From Gammaproteobacteria bacterium (GTDB lineage: Bacteria; Pseudomonadota; Gammaproteobacteria; Coxiellales; Coxiellaceae), in the NCBI GenBank assembly GCA_022601255.1, contig JAHZIV010000105.1:1-50934 (forward strand): a stretch of 50,934 nt of DNA. Direction: 5' to 3'. The notes under the pieces were generated by a model. It did no database searches. It was not told the origin of the DNA and saw only the letters and a list, made by a program, of their open reading frames with translations. Positions 19,734 to 27,540 of this stretch are shown here, piece after piece; positions within the stretch are counted from its first letter, which is position 1, and each line of letters starts with the position of its first letter. The translations under genes were made by a program, and so were the position numbers.

Positions 19734-20233
19734 TGCGACAAAGATTCAGCCAAATAAAACTATTGATTCTTGATGTAGATGGCGTGCTAACAGATGGTAA
19801 AATTTGGCTATCGCCACAAGGTGAAGAACTAAAAGCATTTCATGTGCATGATGGCGTTGGCATAAAACAACTGCAAAAAGAAAATATAGAGGTTGCAGTT
19901 ATTACAGGCAGAAGCAGCCCTGCAGTTAGTATTCGTATGCGAGAACTTAATATCAAACATGTTTACCTGGGGCAACAAGAAAAATATCAGGCCTATTGTG
20001 AATTATTAGATAAAACTAATTGCGCACCACACCAAGTTGCTATGATGGGAGATGATCTACCGGACCTTGATATAATGAAACATGTCGGTGTTAAGATCAC
20101 TGTTGCAGATGCATGTGACACCGTAAAAAAACAAGCTGATTACATCACTCAGCGTAAAGGCGGTGATGCTGCTGTGCGCGAAGCCTGCGACCTTATACTG
20201 TCATTTAAGCAAGAAACTGTTGGCGCCATATGA
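19733..20233 (+). CDS. kdsC: KDO 8-phosphate phosphatase KdsC
   Basis: HAD-superfamily C0-type phosphatase that releases KDO from KDO-8-P. The 166-aa protein shows the nucleophile motif LILDVDGVLTDG, motif II VITGRSS, KYQAYCEL with the motif III Lys, and MMGDDLPDLDIM with the metal Asp pair. No cap domain, as expected. Overlaps kdsD by 1 nt and lptC by 4 nt (ATGA). Confidence 0.95.
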   Translation: MRQRFSQIKLLILDVDGVLTDGKIWLSPQGEELKAFHVHDGVGIKQLQKENIEVAVITGRSSPAVSIRMRELNIKHVYLGQQEKYQAYCELLDKTNCAPHQVAMMGDDLPDLDIMKHVGVKITVADACDTVKKQADYITQRKGGDAAVREACDLILSFKQETVGAI

Positions 20234-20799
20234 ACAAGAAACGATTAACAATAAGTTCGCTCTGGATAATTCTATTCATAGTTTTAATCGTTTTACTATT
20301 TAGACAAAACCAATATCAACGTACCACTACGAAAAACACAGTGGACAGCATCACAACCAATGTGACCTATCATGAATACGATGCAAACGGCCAATTAGCC
20401 AGCATCATCAAATCACCCAAGGTTACACATTATCCGCTTAACAATCGATCTCATTTTATTCAGCCCCGAATGGTATTTTTTAATGCCAACGGCACACAAT
20501 GGCACGTGCGTTCTGATTATGGAAACAGCTACAACAATGATGTTATTAAACTTTGGCATCATGTCGTATTACATCAGCCCGGTGTTATTAAGCACCCGGA
20601 AACAACCATAAAAACTAATGAACTCACATTTTATCCGCGCCGCTCTCTTGCCATTACACACCATCATGCTAAACTGATGCAGCCTGGTACAGTACTTCAA
20701 GGCGACGGCGTGATCATTCACACGAAACTGGGTACTGCAAGAATATTGAAACACTCACGAGGTCTTTACCACCCACCCAAGCAGAGCAAAAATGCCTAA
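20230..20799 (+). CDS. lptC: LPS export protein LptC
   Basis: Bitopic inner-membrane protein that takes LPS from LptB2FG and passes it to LptA. The 189-aa protein has one N-terminal helix (about residues 8-24) and a periplasmic beta-jellyroll, recognised by [22 protein letters not shown] and [10 protein letters not shown]. The next gene, lptB, begins 8 nt before the lptC stop. In most relatives lptA lies between these two genes; here there is no room for it. Confidence 0.85.
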   Translation: MNKKRLTISSLWIILFIVLIVLLFRQNQYQRTTTKNTVDSITTNVTYHEYDANGQLASIIKSPKVTHYPLNNRSHFIQPRMVFFNANGTQWHVRSDYGNSYNNDVIKLWHHVVLHQPGVIKHPETTIKTNELTFYPRRSLAITHHHAKLMQPGTVLQGDGVIIHTKLGTARILKHSRGLYHPPKQSKNA

Positions 20800-21517
20800 A
20801 TTATCGATCAAACATCTAGAAAAACGTTATAAAGCACGCAAGGTTGTAAAAAATGTCTCGCTGCATATCAATCAAGGCGAAGTGGTGGGCCTACTGGGGC
20901 CAAATGGCGCAGGAAAAACTACAGCCTTCTATATGATCATAGGGCTCGTCACGCCTGATAACGGCCAAGTTTTATTAGACGATCAAAACCTTACGCCTCT
21001 TGCCATGCATAAGCGTGCACGACTGGGTCTCGGCTACTTACCTCAAGAAACCTCGATTTTTCGCAAACTCACTGTTAGCCAAAATATCATGGCAATTTTA
21101 CAGCTACGCCAGGACCTCAACAAAATACAGCGGCAAGAAAAACTGGATGAACTGCTAAATGAATTTCATATCAGCCATCTTAAAGATGTTATGGCAGTTA
21201 GTTTATCGGGCGGCGAAACACGGCGCGTTGAGATTGCGCGCGCACTTGCGATGAACCCTAAATTCATACTGCTAGATGAACCATTCGCGGGCATCGATCC
21301 TATCTCCGTGACTGACATTAAAGAGATTATCACACACCTGAGCACACGCAATATTGGCGTACTGATCACAGACCACAATGTTCGTGAAACACTGGATATA
21401 TGCCAACGTGCGTATATTGTTAATGAGGGAACCATAATTTCTGAAGGACCACCATCAGAGATATTAAAAAATAAAAAAGTAAAAGAAGTCTATCTAGGCG
21501 AAGGATTTATACTATAA
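20792..21517 (+). CDS. lptB: LPS export ABC transporter ATPase LptB
   Basis: ATPase of LptB2FG, which extracts LPS from the inner membrane. The 241-aa protein shows Walker [16 protein letters not shown]-loop [14 protein letters not shown], signature [15 protein letters not shown], Walker [13 protein letters not shown] and switch His [10 protein letters not shown]. Overlaps lptC by 8 nt. In E. coli rpoN follows; here hpf follows directly. Confidence 0.97.
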   Translation: MPKLSIKHLEKRYKARKVVKNVSLHINQGEVVGLLGPNGAGKTTAFYMIIGLVTPDNGQVLLDDQNLTPLAMHKRARLGLGYLPQETSIFRKLTVSQNIMAILQLRQDLNKIQRQEKLDELLNEFHISHLKDVMAVSLSGGETRRVEIARALAMNPKFILLDEPFAGIDPISVTDIKEIITHLSTRNIGVLITDHNVRETLDICQRAYIVNEGTIISEGPPSEILKNKKVKEVYLGEGFIL

Positions 21518-21532
21518 ACAAAGGAGATTTTC

Positions 21533-21829
21533 ATGCAAACACAGATTACTGGAAAAAATATTGATATTACGCCTGCATTACGCGAATATGCAGAGAAAAA
21601 ATTACAAAAATTGCAAAATCATTCCGAAAGAATCACCAGTGTTCACATTACCTTTAACATCGACCATGTTAGCCATATAGTGGATGGACAATTAAATATT
21701 CCTGGCAACACCTTCCATGCAAAAGCCTCCTCAAATGAAAGCATGTATAATGCTATCGATGCGATGACAGATAAATTATTACGCCAACTGGATAAGCACC
21801 ATAACAAAAAATCAGACCATCATGATTAG
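21533..21829 (+). CDS. hpf: Ribosome hibernation promoting factor Hpf
   Basis: Short-type HPF of 98 aa that binds the 30S decoding region and drives 100S dimer formation in resting cells. The start MQTQITGKNIDITPALREYAEKKLQKLQ and the DMYNAIDAMTDKL-like segment (MYNAIDAMTDKLLRQLDKHHNK) are typical. An AAAGGAGA SD precedes the ATG. It is normally separated from lptB by rpoN. Its 3' end overlaps npr by 8 nt. Confidence 0.93.
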   Translation: MQTQITGKNIDITPALREYAEKKLQKLQNHSERITSVHITFNIDHVSHIVDGQLNIPGNTFHAKASSNESMYNAIDAMTDKLLRQLDKHHNKKSDHHD

Positions 21830-22091
21830 CCAAAAAATAAAGATCAGAAATAAGCTGGGCTTACATGCCCGAGCCGCGATGAAATTAATTGACCTCGCCG
21901 GACGATATCAAAGTCACATTGACATTTGTTTTGCCGACAAAATCGCTGATGCAAAAGATATTTTAAATGTCATGACATTAGGTGCAAGCATTGGGTCTGA
22001 AATCCAATTACAAGTAGATGGCAGCGATGAGAAGCAAGCCATGAAGGCATTGTGTGATTTAATTAATGATCGCTTCGGCGAGCCTGAATAG
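21822..22091 (+). CDS. HPr-family phosphocarrier (NPr/PtsO type)
   Basis: An 89-aa HPr-fold protein with the phospho-accepting His in KLGLHARAAMK (about residue 16). The regulatory Ser site is replaced: AKDILNVMTLGA has Asp-Ile where carbon-type HPr has Ser-Ile, fitting the nitrogen-type NPr and arguing against HPr kinase control. In most relatives ptsN and rapZ lie between hpf and npr; here they do not, so its partner EIIA must be elsewhere or lost. No terminator is obvious before the convergent tonB. Confidence 0.88.
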   Translation: MISQKIKIRNKLGLHARAAMKLIDLAGRYQSHIDICFADKIADAKDILNVMTLGASIGSEIQLQVDGSDEKQAMKALCDLINDRFGEPE

Positions 22092-22132
22092 AGTCATTGA
22101 AAATTCACTTTGAGCGTCTTATGTAAACACTA

Positions 22133-22711
22133 TTAATCGAAATTGATTTTAATCGTAAAAGCTCTAGGAGCATTAAGATAAGGTTCAACAGAACTGATCG
22201 GACTGGCCTGCCGTATTGCCGACAATGCCGCCATATCAAGACTGTTAAAACCGCTTGATCTCACCACCCTAACATCACTCACCGCACCCGATGGCTGCAA
22301 TATAAAACTAGCACTTACATCGCCTGTCTCATTTAAGAATCCAGCCTGTGATGGATACTGCTGGTGCCTTGCAATGGCATCATGAATGATTTGTAATAGT
22401 TTATTATAATCCCCAATGGAAAGTTTCTTTGTTAGCAACCGCTGTTGGTTTTGATTCATATTAGTGTTTTGTACTTTGTATTTATAAAAGCCTTTTTTTG
22501 AAAGCATTATTTTTTGGTGCGTTTTATTTTGATCCTGAGGACTTGCTAACTGAATTTGCTCAGAGACACGATCAGCTGCATATAGAGACGCCTGAATAAT
22601 TTCAAACTTATTATTGCCTACTGCTGTTCTAGATAAATGCATACACAATACAATTAAAATTAGCACATGAGCAAATACAGAATATACAAAAGGCTTTCGA
22701 TAACCTACCAT
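22133..22711 (-). CDS. tonB: TonB energy transducer
   Basis: Couples the ExbBD proton motor to outer-membrane receptors. The 192-aa protein has an N-terminal membrane anchor (about residues 9-27) and a C-terminal TonB domain: VSASFILQPSGAVSDVRVVRSSGFNSLDMAALSAIRQASP. The periplasmic linker is Gln/Asn/Lys-rich and lacks the usual Pro-rich repeats. Its ATG overlaps the receptor stop by 7 nt, so this is probably a TonB dedicated to the cobalamin receptor and under the same riboswitch. exbB and exbD are not adjacent. Confidence 0.85.
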   Translation of the reverse strand: MVGYRKPFVYSVFAHVLILIVLCMHLSRTAVGNNKFEIIQASLYAADRVSEQIQLASPQDQNKTHQKIMLSKKGFYKYKVQNTNMNQNQQRLLTKKLSIGDYNKLLQIIHDAIARHQQYPSQAGFLNETGDVSASFILQPSGAVSDVRVVRSSGFNSLDMAALSAIRQASPISSVEPYLNAPRAFTIKINFD

Positions 22712-24612
22712 AGATTAACCCCAAGCGTCAGCATAACATTGCGACCCGGCGCAGGGTAATACGCCTCTGCATTACCTGACGTAGTAGAAACATAGTCATT
22801 GTATAACACATTAAATAAATTATTTATCCGTAATGATACTGTAATTTTCTTATAGTGATAGGATATTGCGCTATTAAAAATCCATAGACTTGGAATCTTT
22901 CTAGCAGTATTTGTATCGTCGCCTGCCGCATAACGATCTCCTGTGAAAATTGCCTCATTGTAAATACTCCAATAGGGTTTAAAATGCAATGATACCGCAC
23001 CATGAAGTGAATTATCAGCCACAAAAGGAATACGATTACCTTTAAATTGTCCTGAACGAAATCTAGCATCAACATAACTGTATTGCACACCCACTTTTAT
23101 TACATTACTGATTTTATCAGAGACACCCAAATTAAAACCACTACGACTGGTTGGTGGCAAGTTTCTATTAGTACCAAATTTTTGCGCGCCAACTGGCGTT
23201 GGATTAAAGACGATTTCGTTATTTAGAGTCATGTAATAAAAATCAATATTTATCCTATATTGGTGTATAAAAGTCCGTGTTCCTAAATCATAGGATGTTC
23301 CTGTTTGTGTCTTTAAATGTGACGTGCCTGGCAATATAGTGGCATTTTCTTCTGATTTTGGAAAACGATAACTCCCAGCTCTCTTTACAAACAAAGTTGC
23401 GTCAGGCAAATACTTCCACAGTAATGCTTGCTCAGATACAAAGACACTGTCAGTCGTGCTCCCGTTGTAAAGTGATCCATCACTTTGGGAATGCATATGC
23501 GCGGCACGTGCACCTACTCGTATAATAAATTTCTTAGTTAAATCTTGCTGCCATTGTGTATAAGCACTTAAAATAGACTGCTGTTCACGATCTGAAATTT
23601 CGCTGCTGGACATAGAATAATGATCATATTGAAGGTTAGATCCAAATAACAACCTAGCTTTATCAATGACCCCTATAATTTTAGGGTTAATCATCAGCAC
23701 CTGGCGTGACTGCTGAAATGTCCCATAGCCAGTATAATAACGATAATTAATATTATTATTACTTACCCAGCTAGCATTAATAAAGCGCTTCCAGAGTAAA
23801 TTTAAATTTTGCGTTTTCTCATCAGTATAATCCCCCAATGATCCTGGCTCAGCTTGACGTCGATTTGCTTCAAGTTGCTGTAATGTCAGTGCGCCTGCAT
23901 ATAATAGTTTCTGCTGATAAATATCATAACGAATTCGTAGCTCGCCATTTTTATATTTATATCCCATATTTAATGATGCATTATTTTGATTATTACTGTT
24001 ATGTTCACGATAGTTGTCACTAGTATCTCTATTTAAACTCAATAAATAATCAAACCCACTGTTATAGGCGTTACCAAAATTTGCATGATACAGCTGATGA
24101 TTATAACTGCCATAACCAATAGAGACATTACCCGTAGCTTTTCGAGGCTGCTTGGTAATAATATTTATAACGCCGCCCACAGCCTGATCACCATATAAAA
24201 CACTATTACTGCCGTGGATAATATCAATTTGCTTCACATCTTGAATGGGTATTTGGTTAAGGTTGGCACTAGCAATATCTGGGTTATTCTGCGGTACGCC
24301 ATTAATCATAATTAATGTATTACTGGCTGCATTATCACCAAACCCACGCATGCTCACAGCAGCATGACTGCCATCACCTGTTAAATCCTGCACCTGGATA
24401 CTGCTTTGACTAGCGAGCACTTCAGAAATATGCGTTGCCCCAGATTGTTTAATCTGCTTAGCTGTTATTGTTGTTGTGTTTGGGTAATTTAATGCTTTTT
24501 GTTTGCTATTATGATGATCAACGGTGACATCAGGTACTTCTGCTGCACGTGCAGAATTCATCAGTAGTAAAAAATTAAGTACTGCCAACAGACAGCCCAT
24601 CTTAAGTGACAT
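22705..24612 (-). CDS. TonB-dependent outer-membrane receptor, BtuB-like (cobalamin)
   Basis: A 635-aa TonB-dependent receptor with a signal peptide ending ARAAE (about residue 24), a plug domain (ISEVLASQSSIQVQDL, RGFGDNAASNTLIMINGVPQNNP, HGSNSVLYGDQAVGGVINIIT) and a 22-strand-type barrel ending in an aromatic residue (Trp) as outer-membrane proteins require. A TonB box lies just after the signal peptide (PDVTVD). The ATG at 24612 follows GGAGGG by 7 nt; an earlier in-frame ATG lies upstream of this SD. A cobalamin riboswitch in its leader makes B12 or a corrinoid the likely ligand. Confidence 0.9.
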   Translation of the reverse strand: MSLKMGCLLAVLNFLLLMNSARAAEVPDVTVDHHNSKQKALNYPNTTTITAKQIKQSGATHISEVLASQSSIQVQDLTGDGSHAAVSMRGFGDNAASNTLIMINGVPQNNPDIASANLNQIPIQDVKQIDIIHGSNSVLYGDQAVGGVINIITKQPRKATGNVSIGYGSYNHQLYHANFGNAYNSGFDYLLSLNRDTSDNYREHNSNNQNNASLNMGYKYKNGELRIRYDIYQQKLLYAGALTLQQLEANRRQAEPGSLGDYTDEKTQNLNLLWKRFINASWVSNNNINYRYYTGYGTFQQSRQVLMINPKIIGVIDKARLLFGSNLQYDHYSMSSSEISDREQQSILSAYTQWQQDLTKKFIIRVGARAAHMHSQSDGSLYNGSTTDSVFVSEQALLWKYLPDATLFVKRAGSYRFPKSEENATILPGTSHLKTQTGTSYDLGTRTFIHQYRINIDFYYMTLNNEIVFNPTPVGAQKFGTNRNLPPTSRSGFNLGVSDKISNVIKVGVQYSYVDARFRSGQFKGNRIPFVADNSLHGAVSLHFKPYWSIYNEAIFTGDRYAAGDDTNTARKIPSLWIFNSAISYHYKKITVSLRINNLFNVLYNDYVSTTSGNAEAYYPAPGRNVMLTLGVNLW

Positions 24613-24647
24613 AAAAAGCCCTCCGCTATTCACTTTTGTGTAGTGTT

Positions 24648-24884
24648 TGCGGCAGGTCTCCTGGCTTATTAGTTTTACAATGAATCGTCTTCCCAGTTTC
24701 CCAGTGACAATGATTCATTACAAAGCTTATTTAAACGTCTATATTTACATATCCTGCTGTCCAGTTATGGGCAGGTTATAACAACGTCTAATAAACATGC
24801 ACTAAATTACAGTTGCGGGGGCAGCCATGGCTATACCATAAAATGGTAATCCCATGTTCCCTATTAATCTCTTATGAGAACCAC
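24648..24884 (-). promoter_or_regulatory. Cobalamin riboswitch upstream of the receptor
   Basis: On the minus strand the conserved blocks occur in order: TAATAGGGAA near 24866, GCTGCCCCCGCAACTGTAA near 24827-24809, CACTGGGAAACTGGGAAG near 24713-24692, and the B12 box AGCCAGGAGACCTGCC at about 24665-24650. The 3' end lies about 35 nt before the receptor start, so either translation or transcription control is possible; no clear U-run terminator is seen. Confidence 0.95.
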
Positions 24885-24931
24885 AGAACAGTGTGATTGT
24901 AGGTGACTCTAAGAATAAATCAAGTATAAAG

Positions 24932-26122
24932 TTAATGCCCAGGGGCACGTATAGGAGGCTCCACAACAGCATACTCATCACCAAATGTTTCATCAAGCCT
25001 TTCTCGAAACTCTTTAACAGGTTTACTCCCACCCTGACCGTCTACAGGATTTATATGAAAAAGACCAGCTACTGGAAACACCGGACCATCACTTGCTGCC
25101 TCTTCGATTGCTCTAAAAAGTGACTCCTGGCGTTGCGTCATGTTCCGGATAAACTCAGGGTCATAAATGTCTATATTACGCTTGGCGACATTTACTTTAT
25201 CCTGCTTAAGAGTGTAGACAGGTGAATCATCAACAGCTCCACGGTCAACATTTTTCTTAAGATCAGAAAATATCTCAGCAGGCCTCATACCACTGTTAAG
25301 TTTTACTAAAACATCTGAAACTGCGGTGCCCATTGTTTTTAATACTAAATAGTTCAGCTCTGCTTTGCTAAAATCCACTTGCTCAAAATGCGTGCCTGGG
25401 TGCTTCGTTTCTTTTACTGCTACATTGAGACTTTTGCGTAAGTTATCAGAGTAGCGCCTAACGATAGCTTGAAATTCAATAGGAGATGACCAATATCCTT
25501 TAGTGCTTAACGTTAATTTTTCTAACAGCATATTGTAAGCTCCAGCAAGTACTCTTAGATTCTCACCTGCTAAAAATGAACGATCCTCCCAACCTTTACA
25601 AGTTCGACCCATTTTATCTTTAATTTGAAAATCGGAGCATTTAACTGTAATGCCTTTAGGAGCTGTCTCAACAAGAACTGTATGGTCAACATTAAGATGA
25701 GCCACTCCTTCAAGACAAGCAAGCGAAGCAGCTTGTTCATCATGATACGCACCTATTAAAACAACACGAGCAGTCGCAGGATCTCCTTGGGTTAACTTAA
25801 AAGTTGCACAAGATGATCGCCAATCATGATGATCAACGCCTGTAACTGACCTGCCATCTTGATTAGCCAACCCCCCGGGGAGTGATTTCTGATCAAGGCC
25901 ATTCTCAATAACTGGAACGCTATTACAAACAACAGTTACTCCCAACCCAAGTACCATTAAAATCGTCATGATACAGGTTATTTTCTCTACCATGCTGAGC
26001 TTGTCCCACATTTCTATGAGATTCGTCCAATATTCTTGGGTATTTTTAGGATGAGGTTTTGCAGCCACACCTTGTAAGACTGGCCCACTTCCTACCGGTT
26101 TACGCTTTTTTCTATGACTCAT
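24932..26122 (-). CDS. Single-pass membrane protein with TraB/Tiki-like motifs
   Basis: A 396-aa protein with a basic cytosolic N-terminus (HRKKRKP), one membrane helix (about residues 47-70) and a large, probably periplasmic domain containing paired Cys residues. Two segments resemble the TraB/Tiki/EreA-type fold: an early VVLIGAYHDEQAAS with LVETAPKG about 25 residues on, and a late KRNIDIYDPEFIRNM followed by FPVAGLFHINP. In that family the G-x-x-H pair and the Glu form the active or metal site. The match is by motif only and tentative. Start at 26122 (GAGAG upstream) is preferred over 26155. It lies upstream of, and in the same direction as, the cobalamin riboswitch unit. Confidence 0.6.
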   Translation of the reverse strand: MSHRKKRKPVGSGPVLQGVAAKPHPKNTQEYWTNLIEMWDKLSMVEKITCIMTILMVLGLGVTVVCNSVPVIENGLDQKSLPGGLANQDGRSVTGVDHHDWRSSCATFKLTQGDPATARVVLIGAYHDEQAASLACLEGVAHLNVDHTVLVETAPKGITVKCSDFQIKDKMGRTCKGWEDRSFLAGENLRVLAGAYNMLLEKLTLSTKGYWSSPIEFQAIVRRYSDNLRKSLNVAVKETKHPGTHFEQVDFSKAELNYLVLKTMGTAVSDVLVKLNSGMRPAEIFSDLKKNVDRGAVDDSPVYTLKQDKVNVAKRNIDIYDPEFIRNMTQRQESLFRAIEEAASDGPVFPVAGLFHINPVDGQGGSKPVKEFRERLDETFGDEYAVVEPPIRAPGH

Positions 26123-26211
26123 GATGCTCTCTTGTTTTGTATGATTTTTGATCATATTAACAAAGGAAACTTAACTAATCAATGTTTTTTCAAAGACGTA
26201 CGAAGCGTACG

Positions 26212-27540
26212 TTATTCGCCCGCTATCATCATCTTTTCGAGTAAAATAGAACCTGTATGAACTCGTCCGCGACGATCAACATCATTAGCAACCGTGACAA
26301 CATCCATAAACATCTCTTTCAAATTACCTGCGATCGTAATCTCATGTACTGGATATTGAATTTCGCCATTTTCAACCCAATAACCTGCCGCTCCACGTGA
26401 GTAATCACCCGTTAATATATTAATCCCCTGCCCCATTAACTCCGTCACTAATAATCCTGTATTCATTTTTTTTAGCAAATTTTGTAAATTAATATCGTCA
26501 AATGACATCATAAGGTTAAACACACCGCCAGAATTGCCACTACTCTGCATCGATAATTTACGTGCCGAATAACTCCCCAATGCATAACGCGTTAACACGC
26601 CATCTTCAACATAGGATTGCTCACATGTCTTAACACCCTCACCATCAAATGCGGCACTGCCCAACCCTCTTATCAAATGTGGATGCTGCACGAGAGACAC
26701 ATGTTCTGGAAAAACCGGTTTAGCAAGACAGTCTAATAAAAAAGATGATTTTCGATATAAATTAACACCACTTATTGCAGACAAAAAAGATCCCAACAGA
26801 CCTCTTGCAATATCGGCATGAAAAATGACCGGGCATTTTTGCGTTGCAATCTTTCGCGCACCCAAACGCCTTAAGGTTTTTGCCGCAGCATTTTTTGCAA
26901 GCAACACATGATCCAATAATTCAGCTGGATCACGCGCAGTCGTGTAATCCATATCACGTTGCATGTCACCATCACGCTCTGCCACAACCTCGCAATAAAC
27001 ACTGTGGCGCGTTGATGGATAACCACCGCTAAAACCATTACTATTGGCATACACAAAATACTGCTCATAACTGCTAACAGTAGCGCCTTCTGCATCACTG
27101 ATCTCATCATCTTGTTGACGTGCAGTTGTTTCACACTCTATTGCAAGTTGAATTGCATCTCGAGGCGTTACATCCCAATCATGATGCAAATCAAGATCCG
27201 GGTAATCAAAAGCCTGCAAATCTTTCTCAGGCAGCCCCGCATACTGATCGCTACCGGTAAATTTTGCGATGCTTAATGCTTTCGTTAACGTGTCATCGAT
27301 TGAACCTTTACTAAAATCAGACGCACTAGCAGAGCCCGTACATTGGTTTGCATAAACTGTTATCACAAGGCTTTTTTCCTGATGATGCTCAAGCTGCTCA
27401 ATATCGCCTGCACGTGCTATCGCTGCAAAGCCACGCTCTTGACGTATCATGACATCTGCCGCATCTGCACCCTGCGCCAGAGCATCTTTTAACAACTGCT
27501 CAGAAATCTCTAGAAATTTTGGCTCTACTATAGAAGGCAT
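26212..27540 (-). CDS. pmbA: TldE/PmbA-family metalloprotease subunit
   Basis: With TldD, PmbA (TldE) forms a protease that matures modified peptides and degrades some antitoxins. The 442-aa protein has the family length and shows the central YANSNGFSGGYPSTRHSVYCEVVAERDGDMQRDMDYTTARD region and the C-terminal TGDYSRGAAGYWVENGEIQYPVHEITIAGNL block. No HExxH, as expected for the TldE half. It starts on the last base of the lon stop (TAATG), so it is translated with lon. tldD is not in the window. Confidence 0.95.
   Translation of the reverse strand: MPSIVEPKFLEISEQLLKDALAQGADAADVMIRQERGFAAIARAGDIEQLEHHQEKSLVITVYANQCTGSASASDFSKGSIDDTLTKALSIAKFTGSDQYAGLPEKDLQAFDYPDLDLHHDWDVTPRDAIQLAIECETTARQQDDEISDAEGATVSSYEQYFVYANSNGFSGGYPSTRHSVYCEVVAERDGDMQRDMDYTTARDPAELLDHVLLAKNAAAKTLRRLGARKIATQKCPVIFHADIARGLLGSFLSAISGVNLYRKSSFLLDCLAKPVFPEHVSLVQHPHLIRGLGSAAFDGEGVKTCEQSYVEDGVLTRYALGSYSARKLSMQSSGNSGGVFNLMMSFDDINLQNLLKKMNTGLLVTELMGQGINILTGDYSRGAAGYWVENGEIQYPVHEITIAGNLKEMFMDVVTVANDVDRRGRVHTGSILLEKMMIAGE

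Noticed and set aside
26196-26212. ACGTACG-AAG-CGTACGT hairpin as terminator of pmbA or operator
   Set aside because: The stem is 7 bp and no T-run follows on the minus strand, where only CTTTG is seen; too weak to annotate.
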